Shown: positions 50,181 to 58,791 of the stretch, piece after piece
Numbering within the stretch: the stretch's first letter is position 1
Layout of the letters: every line of letters begins with the position of its first letter
DNA from: Verrucomicrobiaceae bacterium
Lineage (GTDB): Bacteria; Verrucomicrobiota; Verrucomicrobiia; Verrucomicrobiales; Verrucomicrobiaceae
Reading direction: 5' to 3'
Assembly (NCBI GenBank): GCA_016795485.1
Contig: JAEUHM010000033.1
Location: 1-64,000, forward strand
Length of the DNA: 64,000 nucleotides
Position numbers and translations under genes: made by a program
The notes under the pieces: model-generated
What the model was told of the DNA's origin: nothing
Databases searched by the model: none
The model's input: only the letters and a program-made list of their open reading frames with translations

Positions 50181-51131
50181 ATGAGTCAGATTTTTCGAGT
50201 GGGAGTTGCGGGCGTGGGCGCTATTGGGCGAAATCATGCCCGTATCATGGCGGAACTTGCAGCTAACTCGGGCGGTTCGGTGCAGTTTGCGGCCATTTAT
50301 GACGTCGATCAGGCTCGTGCGGCAGAGTTGGCTTCTCAGTATGGCACGCGGGCCGTTTCGGACCTGGGTGAGTTTACGGATGCAGTCGATGCGGCCTCAG
50401 TAGCAGTGCCTACCGTTGCCCACCGGGAGATTGGGGGCTTCTTGTTGGAAAAGGGCCGCCACGTGCTGGTGGAGAAGCCGATCGCTGATACGCTGGATGA
50501 TGCTCAGCACTTGGTGAATCTGGCAGCGGCGAAAAACGTCATCCTCCAGGTGGGCCACATTGAACGGTTCAACCCGGTGATGAAGCAGTTGGAGCAACAC
50601 ATGACTCGCCCCAAGTTCATTGAGGCGCATCGGCTTTCGCCCTTCCCCAATCGGAGCATCGACATCGGCGTGGTGTTGGATTTGATGATCCACGACATTG
50701 AGATTGTGCTGCACTTGGTGAAGAGCCCGCTGGTGGAGGTTGATTCGGTGGGCATCCCCGTGCTGACGCGCCGTGAGGATATTGCTAACGCCCGATTGAA
50801 GTTCGCGGATGGATGCATCGCAAACCTGACCGCTAGCCGCGTCAGTCCCGAAAAGATGCGGAAGATTCGCGTCTTTCAGAGTGAGGCTTATCTGTCACTG
50901 GATTACCAAGAGCAGAGCGGATGGATCTACCGCAGGGATGGTATGAGTATCGCGAGAGAAGAGGTGCAGATCGAGAAAGACGAACCACTGAAGTGTGAGT
51001 TGGCTGCTTTTGTGGAATGCGCACGCTTGGGCAAGCGACCTGTGGTGTCTGGTCAAGAAGGAGCGGAAGCCCTCCGGATCGCTCTACAGATCACGGAGCA
51101 GATTCAAAAAGGTTTCGCCACGGGAGCTTGA
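50181..51131 (+). CDS. Gfo/Idh/MocA-family oxidoreductase, adjacent to lpxB
   Basis: A 316-residue NAD(P)-dependent oxidoreductase. The Rossmann motif is RVGVAGVGAIGRNHARIMAE, the catalytic lysine is in HVLVEKPIADTL and a second conserved region is VVLDLMIHDIEIVLHL. The TGA stop overlaps the lpxB start (TGATG), so the two are coupled. In several bacteria a Gfo/Idh/MocA enzyme (GnnA) near lpxB oxidises UDP-GlcNAc so that lipid A can carry a 2,3-diaminosugar. By position this could be a GnnA-like enzyme, but no GnnB aminotransferase is in the window, and many family members do unrelated reactions. Confidence 0.85.
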   Translation: MSQIFRVGVAGVGAIGRNHARIMAELAANSGGSVQFAAIYDVDQARAAELASQYGTRAVSDLGEFTDAVDAASVAVPTVAHREIGGFLLEKGRHVLVEKPIADTLDDAQHLVNLAAAKNVILQVGHIERFNPVMKQLEQHMTRPKFIEAHRLSPFPNRSIDIGVVLDLMIHDIEIVLHLVKSPLVEVDSVGIPVLTRREDIANARLKFADGCIANLTASRVSPEKMRKIRVFQSEAYLSLDYQEQSGWIYRRDGMSIAREEVQIEKDEPLKCELAAFVECARLGKRPVVSGQEGAEALRIALQITEQIQKGFATGA

Positions 51132-52252
51132 TGAAGCGTCTGTTCATCATCGCGGGTGAGTTGAGCGGAGACACGCATGGAGCAGGTCTCATGCGAGAGC
51201 TTGTGGCACAGGAACCGGAGATCAAGTTCCTGGGCCTCGGTGGGCCACAGATGAAAGCACAGGCGGGTGGAGGCATCGAAGACTGGGTGGAGAACGCTGC
51301 GGTCGTTGGTCTCGTTGAGCCCCTCAAGCGCTATGGCTTCTTCAAAGAGCGCTTTGAGGCATGTTTGGAGGCCATTCGTGAAGAGAAGCCTGACGCGGTG
51401 ATCTTGGTGGATTATCCTGGCTTCAATCTCCGTCTGGCCAAAGCCATTCGGCAACAGCGGTCTGAAACGAAGATCATTTATTACATAAGCCCGCAGGTCT
51501 GGGCCTGGAAGAAAGGGCGGATCAGAACGATGGCACAGGTCCTGGATCTCATGATTTGCATCTTTCCGTTCGAGAAACCGCTCTATGAGAAGAGCGGACT
51601 CAAGACACAGTTTGCCGGTCACCCGATGGTGGATCGGGTGCAGTCTCTGAGACGTCCCTGGCCTAGAGAGAAAGGTTTGGTTGGCTGGTTCCCCGGTAGC
51701 AGAGAGGATGAAGTGAGGCGGCTGTTTCCAGTGATGATGAAAGCCGCTGAGATCATCAAGCAGGCAGTTCCTGGAGTACGCTTTGCTGTTAGCGCTGCCA
51801 ATGAGGTCCTTGCAGGGCAAATGCGTGAACTGGCGGATCAGCATCAGTGCCCGCAGGCCAAGCGCTGGATCGAGACGGGAACGGTTTACGATCTCATGCA
51901 GCGCTGTGAGGTCGGAACTGTAGCTTCTGGTACGGCTACTTTAGAAGCAGCTTGTTTTGGTATGCCTTACGCGCTGGTTTATCGCATCGCATGGCCAACC
52001 TACGTGATTGGCAAGCTGGTGGTGCGAATCAAACACCTCGGAATCGTGAACATCCTCGCTGGCAAGGAAGTGGTGCCTGAGTTCATCCAGCATGACTGCA
52101 CGCCAGAGATGTTGGCGACTCAAATGCTCCGTTGGCTTCAAGATGACGCTAGTCGTGAGCAACTACAGAAGGAGTTGGCAGAAACCGTGGCAATGTTAGG
52201 TGAAGGTGGAGCCTATCGCCGAGCAGCGGAGGAGGTGCTGAAGGAACTATGA
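51131..52252 (+). CDS. lpxB: Lipid A disaccharide synthase
   Basis: A 373-residue GT19 enzyme, starting at the ATG that overlaps the upstream stop. It condenses UDP-2,3-diacylglucosamine and lipid X to the lipid A disaccharide at the inner membrane. Motifs: FIIAGELSGDTHGAGL, ILVDYPGFNLRLAKAI, YYISPQVWAWKKGRI, FAGHPMVDRV, GWFPGSREDEVRRLFP, ASGTATLEAACFGMPYALVY. This confirms an outer membrane with lipopolysaccharide. The frame extends upstream to 51017, but that is the end of the oxidoreductase gene in another frame. Confidence 0.95.
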   Translation: MKRLFIIAGELSGDTHGAGLMRELVAQEPEIKFLGLGGPQMKAQAGGGIEDWVENAAVVGLVEPLKRYGFFKERFEACLEAIREEKPDAVILVDYPGFNLRLAKAIRQQRSETKIIYYISPQVWAWKKGRIRTMAQVLDLMICIFPFEKPLYEKSGLKTQFAGHPMVDRVQSLRRPWPREKGLVGWFPGSREDEVRRLFPVMMKAAEIIKQAVPGVRFAVSAANEVLAGQMRELADQHQCPQAKRWIETGTVYDLMQRCEVGTVASGTATLEAACFGMPYALVYRIAWPTYVIGKLVVRIKHLGIVNILAGKEVVPEFIQHDCTPEMLATQMLRWLQDDASREQLQKELAETVAMLGEGGAYRRAAEEVLKEL

Positions 52253-52926
52253 ACTGGATCAAGGCCGCACTCGTCATTTTCCCAACAGGTCTCATCATCA
52301 GTGGCGTGGTGGCTATGTTTTGGTACGTGTCCCAGAAGCAAGAAACACAGTCACGGAGCATTCGTTACGCCGCAGGCTTGGCCAAGAAGATCAACTCCGC
52401 CGATCTGGAGCGCTACGAGAAGATCGTGAAGGAAACCCAGGATGCCAGAATCATAGAGAGCTTTCTGGAGAGCACTCTTGGGCCCGAGAACATGGGATAC
52501 ACCCTGCGAAAAGTATCAGGTGAAGGAACTGATGCCACCCGGGCTGTAGCTATGGACGTGGAACTCACAGGTCAGCAACGTCCACGCGATATCGTGATGG
52601 TTTTAGTCGACCCAAGTTCATCCCCAGTCGTTTTGAGCACCGCGCATGCCATGACCGGCGAGCCACAGACGAGGAGCATCCGATTTGTCATTGTCGAGAA
52701 CCTCGCAGCCGTGCGTCGATATTACACGGATGTCATCCAGATGAACGACCGCATCACTCACATCCTCGTGTTAGGTGCCTTGGCTGCTGAAACAGATGAT
52801 CGTCTGGTCGAAAGTCTCCATCTCCAGCAGACCGGCACGGTGATCGAGCGTCCAAATGCGACTGCCACGGTCGAGTCAGCCCAAAGCATCCGCACCCGGC
52901 TCAAAGAACTCGCGGGAAGGTTCTAG
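52249..52926 (+). CDS. Membrane-anchored hypothetical protein
   Basis: A 225-residue protein overlapping the lpxB stop by 4 bp. A single N-terminal membrane segment (VIFPTGLIISGVVAMFWYV, about residues 9-27) is followed by a periplasmic domain. The segment IESFLESTLGPENMGYTLRK and IVMVLVDPSSSPVVLSTAHA faintly recall the N-terminal part of M28 peptidases, but no metal-binding residues are evident, so a degenerate or non-catalytic relative is one possibility. Its coupling to lpxB suggests an envelope role. I cannot assign a family. Confidence 0.7.
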   Translation: MNWIKAALVIFPTGLIISGVVAMFWYVSQKQETQSRSIRYAAGLAKKINSADLERYEKIVKETQDARIIESFLESTLGPENMGYTLRKVSGEGTDATRAVAMDVELTGQQRPRDIVMVLVDPSSSPVVLSTAHAMTGEPQTRSIRFVIVENLAAVRRYYTDVIQMNDRITHILVLGALAAETDDRLVESLHLQQTGTVIERPNATATVESAQSIRTRLKELAGRF

Positions 52927-53485
52927 GCACTCCAACTCACGCCGTCTTGGACCGTTACCGCATTGAGTGCGAGGTCGTGTAGGCAAGAAACAATTGCTCC
53001 GCCCGAGCCGAAGCGTCTCCACGGTGCCCCATCTCCGTGAGAGGATCACTGTATCTTGGGTCTGTGATCCAGGAGTTGTAAGGCTCGTTTCATCACCAGC
53101 ACGATCCAAGGGATGACGCAGCTCGTGAGCCATCAGATGATCCTCTGTGTGCTTCGTGCCTCTGTGTTGTGGCCCCTAGATGTCCGAGATTTAGAAAACA
53201 CGGCTTCAATTTATGTCCGGGTGACGCTTACCCAGCGTGGCTGATTTCCTGCGGGCAAGTTTGGCCCTAGCACCGAGCCCCGGTTTGCCATTCTAGGTGA
53301 GCCGAGGGCCGAAGGCAGGCAAGAGACAGACCGCACAATGGATGGGCGTAGCCCAAAGGCACCACGGACGGTGCCTGAGTCAACGTCCAGCGGGCATCTT
53401 CGGTGAGGATGCCGTTTGTCTAGATTCCAACCATGATCCCCATTTCTCCATTTCTACATTTACGCCCAACGTTATACTCCACGAA
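52927..53485. other. Gene-poor stretch with a low-complexity word and a hairpin
   Basis: No convincing coding frame was found on either strand. The stretch contains CTCTGTGTGCTTCGTGCC at 53143-53160, part of a low-complexity word repeated at 54415, and a hairpin GGCACC (53358-53363) / GGTGCC (53370-53375). Base composition becomes more AT-rich after about 53430. Confidence 0.6.
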
Positions 53486-54075
53486 TCAAACCACGTACAA
53501 TGGTTTGAAACTGCAGCCCGACACATTCATTGATATCAATTCATCCCTGAGTTGCGAGTTACACACTGCAAAAAATGGGAAATCCTGAAGGGCGAAAAAT
53601 GTTAAGGGTCTACCAATGGAGTTCAGCGCATTCGAGTCCAACACAAGTGAATACCATCTTTCCACCAAGAGCTTGCCAGAAACCTCCGTCCAAACTATTT
53701 CTGACTCTTGCCGGTTGACCAAATCATACATCCGCGTCGGGCACATGAGCTTGTAGCTTGAGAGCATCGGATCTGCGAGCCCCAAGCCAAGATCTATAAA
53801 CCTAACAGAGTCACCGCACACATGTTTAGCGATTGACTGTATTTTGCCGACACGATGAGCCATGCAAAGTTTGATACCACAATGTCTTCAATGGTCGCAT
53901 CCTTGTCGACGACCACTTCAATATCGGGATACTCGAGCAAGTGTCCCTCAGTTGGCTCATAAACGTCAAAACGGCGAAGGTTACCATTGCGCAAACTAAA
54001 TGTGATACTGAGGGCGTCGTCAGACGGATCGAGAGAGAGTATAAAGAAATCGGAACTGTTTTTGAACATATTCAA
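53486..54075 (-). pseudogene. Frameshifted immunity-like protein (possible Imm11/DUF1629 relative)
   Basis: Two frames overlap here. The first (from 54075) reads MNMFKNSSDFFILSLDPSDD through DIVVSNFAWLIVSAK. The second (to 53486) continues as IQSIAKHVCGDSVRFIDLGL and ends FFAVCNSQLRDELISMNVSG-CSFKPL. One extra A in the AAAA run at 53842-53845 would join them into a single protein of about 195 residues. The C-terminal pattern (an ALQDFPFFAVCNSQL-like strand followed by a short helix and a GxxFxPL end) is reminiscent of immunity proteins of polymorphic toxin systems, but the assignment is tentative. The locus is more AT-rich than its neighbours, which suggests acquisition by transfer. No toxin gene is adjacent. 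Confidence 0.55.
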
Positions 54076-54492
54076 TAGTCAAAGATGTCTGGTGTTTTCT
54101 GTTGCATGTTTCTAACAGTTACGAGGGTGTTTGGCCATGGCGAGTTAGACCAGACATCCGGCGTTCACGAATCCATCGGATGTGCAAATGCAAGATGAAA
54201 GCAGCGAGACTGATCTGTTGTCGCGGGTTGCTCACGGCGGTCGGCACGCCTTCCCACTTTGGGAGACGGAGAGGATACGCAAAAGAATAGGCTCAATAGA
54301 ATGCGGGATTTGGAGGCAAGAAGTCAGACGGGTCGATGCGCGGGGATGATGTCTTTTGGACTGCGATGACGGCGCTTGGGGGACCAAGCGGCCCTACCTT
54401 TTCTTGTTCCGAGCCTCTGGGTGCTTTGTGGCTCTGTGGTGGAGGATGATCAAACAGTCAGATTCCAAATGCGAGACGCGAGGGGACGATGC
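54076..54492. other. Gene-poor stretch with a REP-like hairpin
   Basis: No credible gene was found; a 62-codon plus-strand frame at 54102 has no coding character. It holds a hairpin CGCTTGG (54373-54379) / CCAAGCG (54384-54390) followed by a T-rich run, and a second copy of the CTCTGGGTGCTTTGTGGCTC word at 54415-54434. Confidence 0.6.
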
Positions 54493-57042
54493 TTAGCGCC
54501 ACTCGTGCTTGGGGTATCTACCTTTCATTTGGTTGCGGATGGCGGGGTAGCTTTCTTTCCAGAAGCGGCAGAGGTCTGCGGTGGTCTGAATGGGGCGTTG
54601 GGCGGGGCTGAGGAGGTGGACTACCACTCGGATGCGGCCTGCGGCCAAGACGGGGTTCTGATTGACGTCGTAGAGATGCTGCAACACCACGCTGATGCTG
54701 GGGGCTTGCTTATCGTCATAAGTGACCTTGGCAGTGCGATTGTTCTTCAGTGGGATGCGTTCAGGAGCGTGCTGATCGAGCAAGTCCCGCTGCATGGGGC
54801 TGAGCCATTGGTGCAGGGCAGGGAAGACGTCTTTGTCTTTCAACTGCCGATAGGCGATGCAGCCCTGACAGATTTGCTCGACCAAAAGACGGCGGTCGTC
54901 ATCGGTGATGGGTGGGAGTTCCAACTCGGGCATCCAACGGGCTAAACAGTTGAGCCGGATGATGAATTGGTCGGCGCGCTCGCCCCAGCCTTCCAGTTTG
55001 AGGCGGCCAGCCATCACTTCGTCTGCGAGTAGAGATGCAGCGTCGTTCTCATTCGGTTCACCGCGCTCTTTTGCTATGAGAATGAGATCGCGGAAGCGGG
55101 TGATCTCTTGGTTGATCACGCGTTTCTGCTGAGAGTCGTATGCGGCGCGTTTCTCGGTCACAAAGTCGTCTGTATAGAGCTCTCGCAGCCATTCTTCCTC
55201 AATGCGGGTGACATTGTTGAGCTGCACCTGGAGGGCCTTGCCCTGTATCTCAATGGCTTCCGCTGCTACGAGCATACGCGGGGCTTTGATATGGGGATCT
55301 TTGAGATGCCCGCGATTGCCGCCGGTGAGGTTGTAGACGCGTGATCCAGGTGTTGTTTCTGCGCCTACGTGATCGCTGAAGGCAGCGAGGAGTGTCTTTG
55401 CCAAAGCGGTGACATCTGCTTCTTCACGCTGATTCTGCAAGCCGATGCGGCGTGCGAGGCGGAGGAACTGATCTGCTGCACGCGCGGCTTCTCTAGCAGC
55501 CATGGCGTGTATGCCGAGTGGACGGCATGGGCCTGGATCGAAGCGCAGTTCATTGGCTCGGTAGAAAGCGCGCAGTTGCGCCTGAAACTCGCTGATGTCG
55601 TCTTTCTCCCAGAAGTCTTCATTGCCACGATTCGACGTTTTGAGTGTCGCTGTGAGGATATCCCGCCCTTGAGCGATCGCCGCGCACACGGCTGCATCCT
55701 CCAAGCATCCAAGTTCTGCAGCGGCTAACAACATTCTAGCGAACCGTGGCTCTAAAGGGAACGCTGCCATGCGTGCACCGAGCGGGGTGATCTCTTGCTG
55801 GTGATTGATGGCTCCAAGGTCATGAAGCAGACGCTCGGCACGGTCGAGTGATGGCTTGGGCGGCGGCTCGAACCATCCGATCTCAAGTTTGGCACGACTG
55901 GCAGCCACTCGGGTGGCCAGCACGGTCTCACTCAACTCTAAGCGGTGAATCTCTGGTAGATCAGATTCCGGGCGATGCAAGTGCTCACGCTCAGGCCAAA
56001 GGCGGACGGCTATGCCTGGGCCTAAACGGCCTGCACGTCCTGCCCGCTGCTCGGCAGAGGCACGGGAGATGCGTTGGACGGTGAGGGTATTGATACCACG
56101 GCGTGCGTCATACGCGGCTACACGGGAAAGACCCGCGTCCACGACGGCGCGCACGCCTTCAATGGTGAGTGAGGTCTCTGCTACGTTGGTGCTGACGATG
56201 ATACGGCGCTGCTGGCTGGGCATGACAGCTGCATCTTGTTGTTCGGGAGGGAGTTCGCCGTAAAGGGGCAAGATTTGAATGCCACGAGCAAAACTGCGAC
56301 CCGAGAGGGCGGCTATTGTCTTGCGAATCTCATGTCCACCCGGCATGAAGACGAGGATGTCGCCATCAAAGCCTGGTTGCTTGAGTAGGTCTTCACAAGC
56401 GCGCGCGGCTTGGTCCCAAACGGGCTCGATTTCACCAGTCTTTGAACGTCCTGGTGCCTGGTAGCGTACTTCTACAGGGAAGGTGCGTCCCTGAGACTCG
56501 AACAGCTGGGAAGGGGAGAGGAAGTCGACGAGCGGCCCGGGAACGAGAGTCGCGGACATGACAATGATCTTCAAATCAGGGCGTCGTGTCTTTTGCAAAG
56601 CATGTGCCCAGGCGAGGCAGAGATCGCCGTCGATGTGGCGCTCATGAAACTCGTCAATGATGAGGCAGCCGGCCTTCTTCAAGTCTGGATCGTCCATGAG
56701 CAGCCGAAGGAAGACGCCCTCAGTGACATACATGAGGCGGGTCTCTTTGGAGGAGACATTGTCAAAGCGGACTTGATAGCCGACTTCACCGCCGAGCTTC
56801 CCACCGCGCTCATGGGCGACACGCTGACCGAGCATGCGTGCGGCGATGCGTCTTGGCTGGAGCACGTAGACGCGCTGTTCAGGGCCAAGGATGCCGGAAT
56901 CCAACACGAACTTGGGGACCTGGGTGGACTTTCCTGAACCAGTGGGTGCTTTGATCAGAAGATTGCGGCAGCCAGGATCCCGCAGCGCCTCGATGAGCGC
57001 GGGACGGAGTTCATGGATAGGAAGCTGATCGGAACGTGACAC
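54493..57042 (-). CDS. hrpB: ATP-dependent helicase HrpB
   Basis: An 849-residue DEAH/RHA-type helicase. I start at GTG 57042 (VSRSDQLPIHELRPAL), which gives the usual length; the frame is open further to 57537, but that part is low in coding character and overlaps the divergent gene. Walker A is LIKAPTGSGKSTQVPKF (~30-46), Walker B/DEAH-like motif LIIDEFHERHIDGD, motif III MSATLVPGPL, and motif VI RAGRAGRLGPG. The C-terminal ~130 residues are the HrpB-specific tail (TYDDKQAPSISVVLQHLYDV and GYPKHEWR-like end). The cellular role of HrpB is not settled; related proteins act on RNA. Confidence 0.92.
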   Translation of the reverse strand: MSRSDQLPIHELRPALIEALRDPGCRNLLIKAPTGSGKSTQVPKFVLDSGILGPEQRVYVLQPRRIAARMLGQRVAHERGGKLGGEVGYQVRFDNVSSKETRLMYVTEGVFLRLLMDDPDLKKAGCLIIDEFHERHIDGDLCLAWAHALQKTRRPDLKIIVMSATLVPGPLVDFLSPSQLFESQGRTFPVEVRYQAPGRSKTGEIEPVWDQAARACEDLLKQPGFDGDILVFMPGGHEIRKTIAALSGRSFARGIQILPLYGELPPEQQDAAVMPSQQRRIIVSTNVAETSLTIEGVRAVVDAGLSRVAAYDARRGINTLTVQRISRASAEQRAGRAGRLGPGIAVRLWPEREHLHRPESDLPEIHRLELSETVLATRVAASRAKLEIGWFEPPPKPSLDRAERLLHDLGAINHQQEITPLGARMAAFPLEPRFARMLLAAAELGCLEDAAVCAAIAQGRDILTATLKTSNRGNEDFWEKDDISEFQAQLRAFYRANELRFDPGPCRPLGIHAMAAREAARAADQFLRLARRIGLQNQREEADVTALAKTLLAAFSDHVGAETTPGSRVYNLTGGNRGHLKDPHIKAPRMLVAAEAIEIQGKALQVQLNNVTRIEEEWLRELYTDDFVTEKRAAYDSQQKRVINQEITRFRDLILIAKERGEPNENDAASLLADEVMAGRLKLEGWGERADQFIIRLNCLARWMPELELPPITDDDRRLLVEQICQGCIAYRQLKDKDVFPALHQWLSPMQRDLLDQHAPERIPLKNNRTAKVTYDDKQAPSISVVLQHLYDVNQNPVLAAGRIRVVVHLLSPAQRPIQTTADLCRFWKESYPAIRNQMKGRYPKHEWR

Positions 57043-57189
57043 CTGTGCAGTTAGCGGAAGCACCCTGGCCGCGCATCTTGAAAGTGAATGATGGACGATG
57101 GAAAGAAGTGGCTGAATCCTGGGAGGGCCTGGGCGCAAGATGCAGTTGTGTAGAGGCGGGTCCTTGGCACTGGTGCGATTCGTTTTGCC

Positions 57190-58791
57190 ATGGCCAAGCC
57201 TTCTCGTTCTACCTCCACTGCACCTTCCACAACGGGCACCGCTGCACCGCCCGTGAATCCCGAATCGGTGCGTCGACACCAGTGGTTGCTGGGGGCGATC
57301 TGTTTCCTGGCTGGTGCGGCGATCATGGTGATCGAGATTGCTGCAAATCGTTTGTTGTCTCCGTTGTTTGGCAACAGCGTCTACACGTGGACGTCGTTGA
57401 TTGGAGTGATCTTGATCAGTTTCAGTGTGGGCGGCTACCTGGGCGGATGGCTGACCGACAAGCGAGCTGACTTTGCGTTGCTTGGTTGGCTCTTGGCAGG
57501 TGCTGCGGTGATGACGTTCTTTATTCCTGCGATTCATGCGGTGGTGGCTCCAGGAAGAACCGATGCGGGTTTGATCGCTGGGCCGCTGATTGTCTCGGTG
57601 CTGGTGTTTGCCATACCGGGCGTGCTGCTGGGGGCCATCTCACCGGCTTCAGTAAGGCTTTACAGCTCTTTGCAAAAAGACGCGCATGTGGGATTCGCAG
57701 CTGGCACCATCAGCATGTTGGGATCGCTCGGAAGTTTTGTGGGCACTTTTTTGACCGGCTTCTTTCTGTTGGGCACGTTTGGAGTGAAGGCTATTTTTCT
57801 TGGCTCTGGTGCTGTGTTGCTTGTGTTGGCGGGTTTGGCATTCCTTGCCGCAAGGCAACCAGTGGTGACGCAACTTCCCGTGTGGATCAGTGCACTCATC
57901 GCAGGAGCACTGGGAGGCACCGCCGATCTTCATTCCAAGCCCATCGAGGGAATGAAGACGTTGTTTGAGCATGATTCGTTCTACCATCGGGTGCTGGTGC
58001 AAGAGGTCGGTGAAGGTTCTTTTGCACGTCGATATTTGAATCTAGACTCGACCCAAGAAGGCGGGATGGAGGTTCAATCCGGAGAAGTCTTCATGGCGTA
58101 TCAAGAATACTGGCGCGTGCCTCAACTGAAGGAAGACTTCAAATTGGACCGGGCTTTGTTTTTGGGTGCAGGAGCGTTTGGCATGCCTGAGGCGGTGTCG
58201 CGTGAGTGGCCGCGATCCGAGGTGGATGTGGTGGAGATCGATCCAGTGGTGATCGAGGCGGGAAGACAGTTCTTCAAACTCAATGAGCATCCGCGAGTGC
58301 ATGCTTATGCGGACGATGCGAGGCGTTTTCTACGTCAGGCGGGTGAGAAGCGCTACGACATGATCTTCGGTGATGCCTACAACGGCGTGCAAGCGATCCC
58401 CGTGCATCTGGCGTCTCAGGAGTTCTTCCAACTGGTAAAGGATCGGCTGACGCCGCATGGCATTTTTGTGATGAATGCGATTACGGCATTGGAAGGCAGC
58501 AAGTCGGAGTTGCTCGCGGGAATGCTGGCCACGCTCAAGAGCGTCTTCCCACACGTGGAGGTCTGTGCCGTCGGCGGTGGCGCTCGAATGGCGCAGAACG
58601 TGATCTTGATAGCGAGCCAGGATGACTGGGAGCCGGTGCTAACTCGCCAAGATTATGTTCCTGGAAGTCCATCTTATCGACTAACACGGGCTTACGTGCC
58701 GGCGTTGCGACTGCCGAAGAATGGAGTGGTATTCACGGATGACTTCAATCCTGTGGATGCCATTATTGCCCGAGGTCTGCGGGACGACTGA
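57190..58791 (+). CDS. Fused membrane transporter-like/spermidine synthase-like protein
   Basis: A 533-residue protein. A Ser/Thr/Pro-rich tail (~1-30) is followed by about seven membrane segments (~32-240: WLLGAICFLAGAAIMVIEIA through LVLAGLAFLAARQ). The cytoplasmic C-terminal half is a spermidine-synthase-like SAM-binding domain, with FLGAGAFGMPEAVSREW, the acidic VDVVEIDPVVIEAGRQFF and YDMIFGDAYNGVQAIPVHL. Fused proteins like this are common, and most have unknown substrates; true spermidine synthesis is not assured because the polyamine-binding residues cannot be confirmed here. It is divergent from hrpB; its 3' end overlaps the convergent ketosynthase gene by 29 bp. Confidence 0.85.
   Translation: MAKPSRSTSTAPSTTGTAAPPVNPESVRRHQWLLGAICFLAGAAIMVIEIAANRLLSPLFGNSVYTWTSLIGVILISFSVGGYLGGWLTDKRADFALLGWLLAGAAVMTFFIPAIHAVVAPGRTDAGLIAGPLIVSVLVFAIPGVLLGAISPASVRLYSSLQKDAHVGFAAGTISMLGSLGSFVGTFLTGFFLLGTFGVKAIFLGSGAVLLVLAGLAFLAARQPVVTQLPVWISALIAGALGGTADLHSKPIEGMKTLFEHDSFYHRVLVQEVGEGSFARRYLNLDSTQEGGMEVQSGEVFMAYQEYWRVPQLKEDFKLDRALFLGAGAFGMPEAVSREWPRSEVDVVEIDPVVIEAGRQFFKLNEHPRVHAYADDARRFLRQAGEKRYDMIFGDAYNGVQAIPVHLASQEFFQLVKDRLTPHGIFVMNAITALEGSKSELLAGMLATLKSVFPHVEVCAVGGGARMAQNVILIASQDDWEPVLTRQDYVPGSPSYRLTRAYVPALRLPKNGVVFTDDFNPVDAIIARGLRDD

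Noticed and set aside
53297..53533. 78-codon plus-strand frame in the gene-poor island
   Set aside because: It has no motif, no ribosome binding site and mixed composition, and it overlaps the end of the better-supported minus-strand immunity-like gene.
57043..57537. 165-residue N-terminal extension of HrpB
   Set aside because: The extension is low-complexity and overlaps the divergent membrane protein gene; the GTG at 57042 gives the usual HrpB length and N-terminus.
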